A stretch of 10,585 bases of DNA, from contig JBOGWY010000200.1 of the NCBI GenBank assembly GCA_050694015.1, positions 1 to 10,585 on the forward strand, read 5' to 3'. The position numbers and the translations under genes are program-made. The notes beneath the pieces are model-generated. The model searched no databases. It saw only the letters and a list, made by a program, of their open reading frames with translations, and was not told the origin of the DNA. Below are positions 1 to 8,400 of this stretch, piece by piece (the stretch's first letter is position 1; the number at the start of each line of letters is the position of its first letter). Source of the DNA: JBOGWY01 sp050694015. GTDB lineage: Bacteria; Actinomycetota; CADDZG01; WHSQ01.

Positions 1-1
1 G

Positions 2-1582
2 TGGGAGACCAACCAGGCGCACTGCGAAACGATGGTCGACAAGAACCCTGAAGAGACCGAACCCGAGCACGTTCTCGATCCACGCGTACGGTGGAACGAG
101 AACACCAACTGCATCTACGTCGGCGGATTCGGCCTCGGCCCCACGAATGCGGTCAGCATGTTCGATGAGGAATACGGGCTGTGGGTTCGGGCTGCGGCGA
201 TCAGCGACGGCCAGGACACCGTCGTCACGATGATCCTCGACGGTGCCTACTACTTCGCCGAGTACAACAGCATGTGCAACAACGACCCGACCCACGCGTC
301 CGCGTACGACGGTGACGGCCCGGGTGCCAACCAGTACACACAGGACTGCGGCTTCCGCGATCTGCAGGACTCGCTCGCAGCCAAGTACGGCTACACCGGG
401 CCCGAGAACCGTGGGCAACACGGCATCGAGCCGTCGAGCTTCTTCCTCGCCTCCAGCCATGCGCACGCGTCCCCCGACTTCGTCGGTGCCTGGGGCGGTG
501 TGCCGCGCTGGTACATGCAGCAGGTCGAAGACGCGATCCGCGAGGCCGTCTACGGCGCGATCGACTCGATGCAACCTGCCTACCTGGAGGCAGGCGAGAT
601 CCTCTACCGCGGCGGTAACGGCAGCCGGCGCCGCCACTACCACGCGGCCGAGGAGTCCGGCTATTCGTGGATGCGATTCGTGACCGAGCAGGACGCCGAG
701 CCGGTCTGCACCACCCCGGCCCCCGTTCCCAGCCCCACCCACGTGCCGCCGGGTCAGGACAAGAAGCAACCCCCCGTCTGTACGACGCCTCCTCCCGACC
801 GCAACGCGATCGCGACCATCGGTACATACGCGGCTCACCCAACCGCCAGCGCCGGCGGACGCGCCTACGCGGACCTCGCGGGTGTCTACGCCAAGCGGGC
901 AGAGGAACGATTCGGAGGCGTCGGCCTCTTCTTCCAGACCGGTTTCGGAAACATGTCGCACGGCGGTCGTGTCGAGCTCGCGCGTGATCTCGTCAGCTTC
1001 CTCCCGGACCTCAGAGAAGGCCCTCAGGTCACCGGCAGCCTCGATGTGAGGACGACGATGCGCAGGTTCGACCAGCCCGTCACGAACAGCGCGCTCGCAG
1101 GAGGCGGCCTCACCGGCATCTTCGACCGGCCGATGGAGCCGCGCCCGTCGGCCGTCACGATCAGCAAGGAGAGCATGATGCCCGGCGAGGAGTTCCAGGA
1201 GGGCGAGCCTGAGGACGAGCACCTGCCGCACAAGCGCTGCAACTCGGCATCGCCCGTCACGGTCAACTCGCAGATTTCGGCGGCGCGGATCGGGCCGGCG
1301 AACGGCGGACTACTGATCACCGGTGGTCCCGGAGAGCTTCTCGCCAACCTCACGAACACGATCAAGGAGAAGAACGCCGGGGGGACCACGTTCCCGCTGT
1401 CGCTTGTTAACGACGGGCTCGGCTACATCATGCAGAGTTTCGAGACCGACCACGTCGGACGCCAGGCGGTTGGATTCGTGAACGGGCCCTTCTCCGAGTA
1501 CGAAGACGCCTACTCGATAGACGCTTGCTTCGGCGACCACGTCCTCGAGCAGACGCTCATCGGCATGAATCAGATTCGCTGA
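2..1582 (+). CDS. Neutral/alkaline ceramidase-like amidase (5' end outside window)
   Basis: The reading frame is open from base 2, before the first ATG at 32, so the true start lies upstream. Residues below are numbered from that ATG. The protein resembles the N-terminal catalytic domain of neutral/alkaline non-lysosomal ceramidases, zinc amidases that split ceramide into sphingosine and fatty acid. Visible matches are SSHAHASPDF (141-150, counterpart of the family's THTHSGP metal-binding block), the histidine in TYAAHPTAS (H269), and FFQTGFGNMSHGG (300-312), counterpart of the GDVSPN hexapeptide whose serine is the nucleophile (here S309). GGLLITGGPGELL (425-437) and DGLGYIMQSFE (461-471) match the later family blocks, with Y465 where a zinc-binding tyrosine is expected. 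A Pro-rich insert (about 226-255) is flanked by two VCTTP motifs. The protein stops soon after the catalytic domain, so the family's C-terminal Ig-like domain appears absent. Substrate is unproven; the assignment rests on motifs. It overlaps the next gene by one base. Confidence 0.72.
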   Translation, partial: WETNQAHCETMVDKNPEETEPEHVLDPRVRWNENTNCIYVGGFGLGPTNAVSMFDEEYGLWVRAAAISDGQDTVVTMILDGAYYFAEYNSMCNNDPTHASAYDGDGPGANQYTQDCGFRDLQDSLAAKYGYTGPENRGQHGIEPSSFFLASSHAHASPDFVGAWGGVPRWYMQQVEDAIREAVYGAIDSMQPAYLEAGEILYRGGNGSRRRHYHAAEESGYSWMRFVTEQDAEPVCTTPAPVPSPTHVPPGQDKKQPPVCTTPPPDRNAIATIGTYAAHPTASAGGRAYADLAGVYAKRAEERFGGVGLFFQTGFGNMSHGGRVELARDLVSFLPDLREGPQVTGSLDVRTTMRRFDQPVTNSALAGGGLTGIFDRPMEPRPSAVTISKESMMPGEEFQEGEPEDEHLPHKRCNSASPVTVNSQISAARIGPANGGLLITGGPGELLANLTNTIKEKNAGGTTFPLSLVNDGLGYIMQSFETDHVGRQAVGFVNGPFSEYEDAYSIDACFGDHVLEQTLIGMNQIR

Positions 1583-3168
1583 TGCGCAACCGCGTCACCC
1601 TGATCGTCGGGATCGTCGCCGTCATGGCGTCGATCCTTCCGCGTCCGGCCCTCGGCGAACGGGCCCGTGATTGTGAATGGCTCGCCGGTGACTTCCACGT
1701 CCACACGATCTACTCGCACGACTCGTGGTCGGGGCCGGGAACCGATGACCCGAACGGCAACGACCCGTTCGGAAGCCTGCCCGGTGATCCCGAGGAGTTC
1801 TTCAGCGACGCGATCACGCTCGGCCAGACCGTGGCAGAGGATCGGGACCTCGCACTGAGCCGCGGTCTCGACTTCATCGCCATAACGGATCACGACAACG
1901 TGATGGCGCAGCAAGACCCCGCGTACGGAACGGGCGACCTCATATGGGTGCCGGACATGGAGTACAACTCTCCCGCCGCAGGCCACGCGCAGATGCACGG
2001 GACGACCCACGGGCCCGACCACTACACCGGCACCACGCCGCAGGTCGCCGAACAACTCCGAGCCGAGGGTGGCGCGTTCCAGATCAACCACCCGTCGGAT
2101 GGCGACTGGCACGATTTCAACGACGCGAACGGCGACGGGCAGGCGCAGTTCGACGAGTTCACCTACAAGTTCCCGGGTTTCGCGCCCGATTCGCTCGAGG
2201 TCTGGAACATCGGGGTCTGGCTCTACGAGCCACCCTTCCCGGCGACGAACGATCACGAATGGGCGCCGCAGATGTACGACTCGTTCCTCAACCAGGGATT
2301 CCGCGTCGCCGCTACCGGCGGCAGCGACAGTCACTGGAAGTCCACCTCCGCCGTGCAGGGCGTCGGCCAGCCCACTACGTGGGTATGCGCGCCCTCCTCG
2401 GACGCAGCCGGAGTCATCCAGGGCCTTAAGGCGAACCGCACGACGATCTCGAACGAGCCGCCCACCTACCAGGGTCCGTTCGCGTACCTCGAGGCGGATT
2501 CCGACGGTGACGGCAACTTCGAGGCCATGATCGGGGACACGGTGCTCCCCGGGAGCGACGTACGCGTCGTCGTCGAACGCGCTCCCGGCGCGATCGTTCG
2601 GCTCGTCACGAACAGCGGAACCTCCCTCCCGGACCGAGACGTCGCAAGTGCCGATTTCGCGACGACCTTCGAGGTGCCGGAGGACGCGACCTGGGCGCGC
2701 GCTGAGGTCTTCTATCGCGACGCGCAAGAAATACGACGGGAGTTCGCCGACTGGTGCGAGATGAGCAACACGCTCTTCGGCTCCGATCCCGATAGTCGGA
2801 ACACCTACTGCGAGAACCGCATCGCCATGCAGGCGATGACGTCGCCGATCTACTTCGCAGCCGCGGACTTTGACCCGATGACCACACTCGTCTACGTCGG
2901 CGACACACAAGCCCGGGTCGGTAGCGACGCGACCCTCGCGGCGACGCTGACGGACTCTTCGGGCACCCCCCTGCCCGGTCAACTCGTGACGTTCGCATTG
3001 GGCGACCGGGTCCTCGAGGCTACGACCGACGAGTCCGGGCGCGCGACGGTGACGACGCGCGTCGCCGGGCCCCCGCGCGACGAGATCGTCCACGTGACCT
3101 TCGCGGGCACCGATGTCTACGCCCCCGCGCACGTCGAAGCCCCGCTCTCCATCACCACCGGCAAGTAG
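1582..3168 (+). CDS. Secreted PHP-domain metallohydrolase (CehA/McbA-like) with Ig-like C-terminal domain
   Basis: The chosen ATG overlaps the previous stop (TGATG) and is followed at once by a signal peptide (basic MRNR, hydrophobic core 6-19, likely cleavage near A23-L-G). The in-frame ATG at 1525 would add 19 residues inside the upstream gene and spoil the signal. The mature part is a PHP-fold phosphoesterase-type domain with the metal motifs in order: DFHVHT (38-42, H39 and H41), ITDHDN (101-106), E127 in DMEYNS, H170 in QINHPS, and GSDSHW (247-252, D249 and H251). PHP enzymes usually hydrolyse phosphoesters, but secreted CehA/McbA-type members hydrolyse other esters or carbamates, so the substrate is open. 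A 12-residue EF-hand-type loop (181-192: D181, N183, D185, G186, E192) sits between the H170 and D249 motifs, and a second Asp-rich stretch (306-314) follows the domain. About 431-524 looks like a bacterial Ig-like domain. Cysteines at 31, 269, 392 and 410 could form disulfides after export. No good Shine-Dalgarno precedes it, which fits translational coupling. Confidence 0.83.
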   Translation: MRNRVTLIVGIVAVMASILPRPALGERARDCEWLAGDFHVHTIYSHDSWSGPGTDDPNGNDPFGSLPGDPEEFFSDAITLGQTVAEDRDLALSRGLDFIAITDHDNVMAQQDPAYGTGDLIWVPDMEYNSPAAGHAQMHGTTHGPDHYTGTTPQVAEQLRAEGGAFQINHPSDGDWHDFNDANGDGQAQFDEFTYKFPGFAPDSLEVWNIGVWLYEPPFPATNDHEWAPQMYDSFLNQGFRVAATGGSDSHWKSTSAVQGVGQPTTWVCAPSSDAAGVIQGLKANRTTISNEPPTYQGPFAYLEADSDGDGNFEAMIGDTVLPGSDVRVVVERAPGAIVRLVTNSGTSLPDRDVASADFATTFEVPEDATWARAEVFYRDAQEIRREFADWCEMSNTLFGSDPDSRNTYCENRIAMQAMTSPIYFAAADFDPMTTLVYVGDTQARVGSDATLAATLTDSSGTPLPGQLVTFALGDRVLEATTDESGRATVTTRVAGPPRDEIVHVTFAGTDVYAPAHVEAPLSITTGK

Positions 3169-3174
3169 GCGGTC

Positions 3175-5457
3175 GTGAGGAAACTGTTCGTCCTCATGAT
3201 GGCTGCCGTCATCGCGGCGGCATTCGTCCCGCCCGCGCGAGCAGAGGAAACAACGACGACGGCCGGAACCGTTTTCGTGCGCGTCTCCGAGACCGAGGTA
3301 ACCGTCGGCAACGCTCTCGTCGAACGCACCTGGACGCGTGACGGTTGGTCGACGACATCCTTCCTGGACAAGCGCACCGGCATACGGGCCGATGCGGCCC
3401 CCGACTTCACGCTCGACGTCGGCCCGACCGGGGTGGCGAGCGACGTCTTCAACGCGACCGACGTGACGGTCGACGAGATCCCGGGAGGTCTTCGCGTGAC
3501 GGCGCTTCTTGCCCTCGCCGACGGTACCGAGCCCGCCCTCTCCGCGACGCGGGTGATCGAGATCTACGAAGACATCGCCGGGATGCGCACCCAGACGATC
3601 CTTACTCCCCTCTCGCCTCTCATACTGCGCGGCTACACGATCGAGCAGGCCGCGGTGGGGGAAGAGGTCGCGCCGACGATCCATGCCTTCCGCGCCGGCG
3701 CCGACTGGCGCGAGCCCGACTGGCCCGGCGCGCAGCTTGCGATCGGCGACAAGCACGCGGGGACGTGGCGCGATACGCGTAGCGCTGAGCCGGGGGAGGC
3801 CCTCCGGGGGCCGGCGCAATGGATCTCGACCGGACGCGACGGCAACTCGCTGTTCATGGTCATGGAACGCAACGACTGGCCGAGTTCGCGCGCCGGTTAC
3901 GGCGACGGTATCGCCCGGCTCAACGTCGACTACTCGGCCGACATCGTTATCACCGGTCCGTTCGAAGAGCAGATTCACGTCGAGAACCCTCAAGCCGGGA
4001 CCGCGCCCGGTCGTCATCGCGTGCTTCCGCCCGCGACATCCCACGAGCTCGAGGCGGCGTTCGTCGGGTTCGGCACCCATGCGGACGACGAGCCGTGGCA
4101 GTTCTACAAGTACCTGTCGGAGCACCGGCTCGATCCGTACGACACCGAGGTCACGTTCAACTCGAACGGAACCGATGCCGACGTGCGCTCCGACGGCGCC
4201 AAGGACGACATGGTCGAAGAAGTCATCGTCGAGACCGCGCCCATCGCGAAGCGGCTCGGTATCGACACGTTCATCCTCGACGACGGCTGGCAGGCGCGTT
4301 CGGGCGACTGGGAACCGGACTGCGGCGACACACCGGGCAGCCCCAACACCGACCCCCGCTGGGACGGCACCGATGCGACGGCGAAGTTCCGCCCGCGCTA
4401 CAGCGACTGCACCTTCCAGGCGGTCCGTAACGCGATCGCCCCCATGGAACTGGGGCTGTGGATGAGCGCGATGCACTTCCACCCGCGATCGTCGACCTAC
4501 ATGTCGCAACCGCACTGGGCGTGCAAGCCCGTCGGAGATGCGACCGGAGCGCTCAGCATCCTCGAACCGAGCGGCGGGTCCAACGATGCCGGGATCGGCA
4601 CCTGGAGCGCGATGCCGGAAGTGATCGGCCACGTCGAATCGCGGATCCAGAACGCTATCGACAACTGGGGCGTCACCTACTTCAAGTTCGACTTCCTCGT
4701 GTGGCTCGACTGCGCGGGGCAGAACGACCTCTACGAGTACAAGGAAGCGTTCATCGCGATGCTCGACCGGTTGATCGCGCGCAATCCGAGCGTCACGTTC
4801 CAGATCGACGAAACCAACGACTACCGGTTGTTCCCGTTCGAGTCGGTCACCCGCGGGCCATCGTGGTTCCAGAATGGCTCGCCGTCACCGGACCGTCTGC
4901 TGCACAACCTCTGGAACCTGTCGCCGTACGTCCCGGCTTACTCGCTCGGCCAGCATTTCCTCGGGGGGAACCAGTACCGCGACTTCCCCGTCGACACGCT
5001 GATGGCGATCTCGCTGCCGGGCCACCTCACGTTCTTCTCCGACCTGCGCCACATCCCGCTCGACGTCGTCGATCGGGCACGACCGTGGCTTGACTTCTAC
5101 AAGGCGAATCGCGATCACTTCCGGCAGATGACTTATCCGCTGCTGGCCGATCCGCTCGAGAAGTCGTGGACCGCGCTGCAGACCTGGAACCCCGAGGCGG
5201 GCAAGGGAGCGCTGCTCGCCTTCCGCCAGCAAGGAGAAGACGCGAGCAGAACGATCGCTCTGCGCAACGTCCCGGAGGGGATGCTCTTCGATCTCTTCGA
5301 AGCCCCCACGGGCGAGAAGGTGCGGACCGTGACATCGGCTCAGCTACGCGATGGCCTAAAAGTGACGATCCCGGAGATGAACGGCGCTCGCGTCCTCCTG
5401 ATCCAACAGCACGGTCACCCCACGGAAAACGGCGCCACGATCACCGTGGCGCCGTAA
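3175..5457 (+). CDS. Secreted glycoside hydrolase, GH36 / alpha-galactosidase-like (clan GH-D)
   Basis: Starts at GTG six bases after the upstream stop; this start gives a complete signal peptide (MRK, hydrophobic core, PPARA then E24), while the next ATG codons fall inside the core. The order is a beta-sandwich N-terminal region (about 31-295), a (beta/alpha)8 barrel (about 325-645) and a short C-terminal beta domain (about 660-745), as in GH36 retaining alpha-galactosidases. Barrel signatures are TFILDDGWQ (365-373), LGLWMSAMHFHP (426-437) and the nucleophile strand TYFKFDFLVW (501-510), with D506 the expected nucleophile. In the region that supplies the acid/base Asp in GH36 (usual pattern W-x-S-D-x-T-D), this protein has WFQNGSPSPDR (564-574), with N567 at the expected place. 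IDETNDY (544-550) offers other acidic residues. The sugar specificity cannot be read from the sequence. It is last in the three-gene row; its final codons lie in a terminator-like hairpin facing the convergent pilB-like gene. Confidence 0.82.
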   Translation: MRKLFVLMMAAVIAAAFVPPARAEETTTTAGTVFVRVSETEVTVGNALVERTWTRDGWSTTSFLDKRTGIRADAAPDFTLDVGPTGVASDVFNATDVTVDEIPGGLRVTALLALADGTEPALSATRVIEIYEDIAGMRTQTILTPLSPLILRGYTIEQAAVGEEVAPTIHAFRAGADWREPDWPGAQLAIGDKHAGTWRDTRSAEPGEALRGPAQWISTGRDGNSLFMVMERNDWPSSRAGYGDGIARLNVDYSADIVITGPFEEQIHVENPQAGTAPGRHRVLPPATSHELEAAFVGFGTHADDEPWQFYKYLSEHRLDPYDTEVTFNSNGTDADVRSDGAKDDMVEEVIVETAPIAKRLGIDTFILDDGWQARSGDWEPDCGDTPGSPNTDPRWDGTDATAKFRPRYSDCTFQAVRNAIAPMELGLWMSAMHFHPRSSTYMSQPHWACKPVGDATGALSILEPSGGSNDAGIGTWSAMPEVIGHVESRIQNAIDNWGVTYFKFDFLVWLDCAGQNDLYEYKEAFIAMLDRLIARNPSVTFQIDETNDYRLFPFESVTRGPSWFQNGSPSPDRLLHNLWNLSPYVPAYSLGQHFLGGNQYRDFPVDTLMAISLPGHLTFFSDLRHIPLDVVDRARPWLDFYKANRDHFRQMTYPLLADPLEKSWTALQTWNPEAGKGALLAFRQQGEDASRTIALRNVPEGMLFDLFEAPTGEKVRTVTSAQLRDGLKVTIPEMNGARVLLIQQHGHPTENGATITVAP

Positions 5458-5477
5458 GCCGAAGCTGCGAGTTTTTT
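5429..5477. terminator. Probable shared (bidirectional) terminator between convergent genes
   Basis: A perfect 11-bp inverted repeat (ACGGCGCCACG, 5429-5439, and CGTGGCGCCGT, 5445-5455) with a 5-base loop forms a very stable GC-rich hairpin. Read on the minus strand, the stem comes just after the pilB-like stop codon and runs directly into TTTTCC, a short but proper U-tract. On the plus strand a six-T run (5472-5477) follows only after a 16-base gap, so termination in that direction is less classical. The hairpin covers the last codons of the glycosidase gene. Confidence 0.6.
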
Positions 5478-5478
5478 C

Positions 5479-8400
5479 TTAGCGGCCGAACTGCTGGGCG
5501 ATCACGAACGAGCCCAGGCGCTTCCAGCTGAGCATCCCCGAAGCGATCAGTCCGGTCAGCACACGCTCCCACTCCTCTTCGGTCCAGTCGTGGTCGAAGA
5601 GCGGGCCGAACAGGGCCCCGGCCGGGTTCGGCTGCGGAGCCGGCTGCTGCCCGGGCTGCTGCTGGACCGGCTGCGGCGCCGGCTGCTGCGGCTGCTGCTG
5701 CACCGGCTGGGTCTGCACGGGAGCCGGCTGCGGTGCAGGAGCGGGCTGTGCTGCGGGGGCCTGCTGCACCGGCGCTGGCTGTACGGGAGTCTGAACCGGC
5801 TGCGGTGCGGGCGTGTCGATCGGCTCGGCGTGCTGTGCGACCGGAACCGTCTCCTGCTCGTCCGTCTCGTCGTGCTCGGACTTGGATGCCAGCCTGATCT
5901 CGTCGATCGGGCTTTCAACGATCCGGACCCCCGGAATCGCCGTGTGAGTGTTATCCGTCGGGGTCACCTCGTGCTCCTCTCCATCTTCGTCATTCGACAG
6001 GTCTTCTGAAACGCTGAGCTCTTCTTCTTCCAGTGCTTTTTCGTAATCGGCAAGGGTCTCGGCGGCAGGCTCGTCGTCCTCAGCCTCGTCCTCGCCGTCG
6101 GCGTCGATCTCGCCGTAGGGCTCGACCTCGCCGATCTCCACCTCGGCCTCGAAACTACCGTCCTCAGCGTCGATCTCGTCCTCGGAGAGGTCCGTCGCTT
6201 CGATCGTGCCTTCCATCTCGGGCTCCCCCTCCGACTCGGCGGTCGTGTCCTCCATGTCGTCCCCAGCCTCATCGGTCTCGTCGACCTCGGCCTCGGGCTC
6301 ATCGATCTCGGCCTCTGCGTCACCCGGTTCGGCGTCCGACTCGTCGGTCGCGACGACCGCTTCTTCGACGCCGTGGGTCATGTTCTGCAGGACGGTCTCG
6401 CCCTCTTCGTAGACGAGCTCGCTGCGAGGAGCCTTAACCCTCTGCTCTTCCTCGAGGTCGATCGGCTCGCCGTACTCGTCCTCGGGGAGCACGATCTCTC
6501 GGATCGCAGAGCTCTCACCGTTCAGAGCGTTGTCGACCCTGCTGGCGAGGTCGTTCCACTCGAAGGGCTTCGTCATGAAGTCGGCCACGCCGGCGGCGAG
6601 CGCTTCCATCTCGACGTTCGGGTCGCTGAAGCCGGTGAGCATGATCAGCGGGATGTTCTTCGTCCCCTCGTCGCTGCGGAGCTTGCGAACGAGCTCGATC
6701 CCACCGATGTCGCCGGGGAGTCTGTGGTCGAGAAGGATCAGGTCGGGAGCGAGTGTCACGGCCGTCTGGATGCCCTGCTCGCCGTCCTCGGCTTCCGCGA
6801 CGACGAAGCGGTTCTGCAGACGGAGCCGTGCCAGGGTTCGCATGTCCTTGTCGTCGTCGATCATGAGCACGCACGGCTTGCCTTCACGGTCCTTGGATGC
6901 AGGGTTCACGCTGATGTCGTCGTGCGATGAGGACTCTTGCTCGGCAACCTGCACCGCGGAAGCGACCGGCTCGGGAGCCATCGCCGCGGCGGGCTCGGGA
7001 GCCGCGATCGGCTCGGGCGCGGGAGGTGTTGCCTGCAACGACGCCTGGATGACCTCGGCGATCTGTGCACGCGTTGCTTCTTCGGCGTCGGACACAGCAG
7101 CGGGTGCCTCGGCCGAAGCCTGCGCGACCTGTGGCAACTCGGCAGCAGGCGCCTCGGCGACCTGCGGGAACTCAATCGGAGCCATCGACGGTGCGACCGG
7201 CGGGAACTCGATCGGCGCGGGGGCCGGAGCCTGGACGACCTGCGGCTGGACCGGGGCGTATTCGACCGGGACCGCCTGCACCGGGACCTGCTGGACCGGA
7301 ACCTGCTGCACCGGAACCTGCTGGTACTGCGGGGCCGGAGTCTGCACCGGAACGGCGACGGGGGCCGCAGCCGGAGGCGCGGTGCGCTTCCCGGCATCGG
7401 TCACGCGGAGGACCTCTTCCAGGGTGGTGACACCCATGCGGGCCTTGGTGAGACCGACCTGACGCAGCTCGACCAGACCGGAGTTACGAACGGCCTCGTC
7501 GATCTCGGTGTCGTTCGCACCGCTACCGATCAGCTGGCGGAGCTCTTCGGTGACCTGCAGCACCTCGTAGAGACCGGTGCGGCCGCGGTAGCCGGTGTGG
7601 CCACAGTGATGACAACCGGCGCCCTTCATGTAGGTGTGCTGCGACGCCTCTTCGCGGCTCATGCCGAGGAGACGAAGCGTGCGGTCGGACGGCTCGTGCT
7701 CCTGCTTGCACTCTTCACAGATCGAGCGCACGAGACGCTGTGCGACGACGAGCGACAGAGCGGATGCGATGAGGAACGAGTCGATGCCGAGGTCGGTCAG
7801 ACGGCTGATCACCGAGGGTGCGTCGTTGGTGTGCAACGACGACATGACGAGGTGACCGGTGAGGGCGGACTGGATGACGGTTTCGGCCGTCTCGCCGTCA
7901 CGGATCTCACCGACCATGATCACGTCGGGGTCCTGACGCAGGATGCTGCGGAGCCCGGCGGCGAAGCTGATGCCGGCCTTGTTGTTGATCTGCACCTGGT
8001 TGAGGCCCGGGATGCGGTACTCGATCGGGTCTTCCAGCGTGATGATGTTCTTCTCGGGCGTCTTGATGTGGGACAGCCCCGAGTACATCGTCGAGGTCTT
8101 GCCGGAACCCGTAGGACCGGTGAACACCACGAGACCCTGCGGCAACTGCAGCGTGTCCTCGAGGACCTCGAGCTCGTCGGGCAGGAAACCCAGCTTCTTG
8201 ACGTCGAGGCCGGTGCCACCGTTGGACAGGATCCGGATGACGACCTTCTCGCCGGAGATGGTCGGGATGGTCGAGACGCGAGTGTCGACGGTCTCGCCGT
8301 CGACGTGCACCTTGCTGCGACCGTCCTGTGGGCGGCGGCGCTGGGCGATGTCCATGCCCGCCATGATCTTCAGACGGGTGACGACCTGACCCTGAACCTG

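Noticed and set aside
1525..1581. Earlier ATG for the PHP hydrolase
   Set aside because: It lies inside the upstream gene and would place 19 Arg/Asp/His-rich residues before an otherwise complete signal peptide. The TGATG overlap start is a better fit.
1570..4632. Very long minus-strand open frame (1020 codons) opposite the hydrolase genes
   Set aside because: It is antisense to two clearly recognisable proteins, is rich in Arg, Val, Gly and Asp with no domain pattern, and is explained by GC-rich third positions that keep the opposite strand free of stops.
7265..7324. Tandem repeats as a possible CRISPR array
   Set aside because: The units are directly adjacent with no spacers, stay in frame, and encode a Pro/Gln/Val linker.
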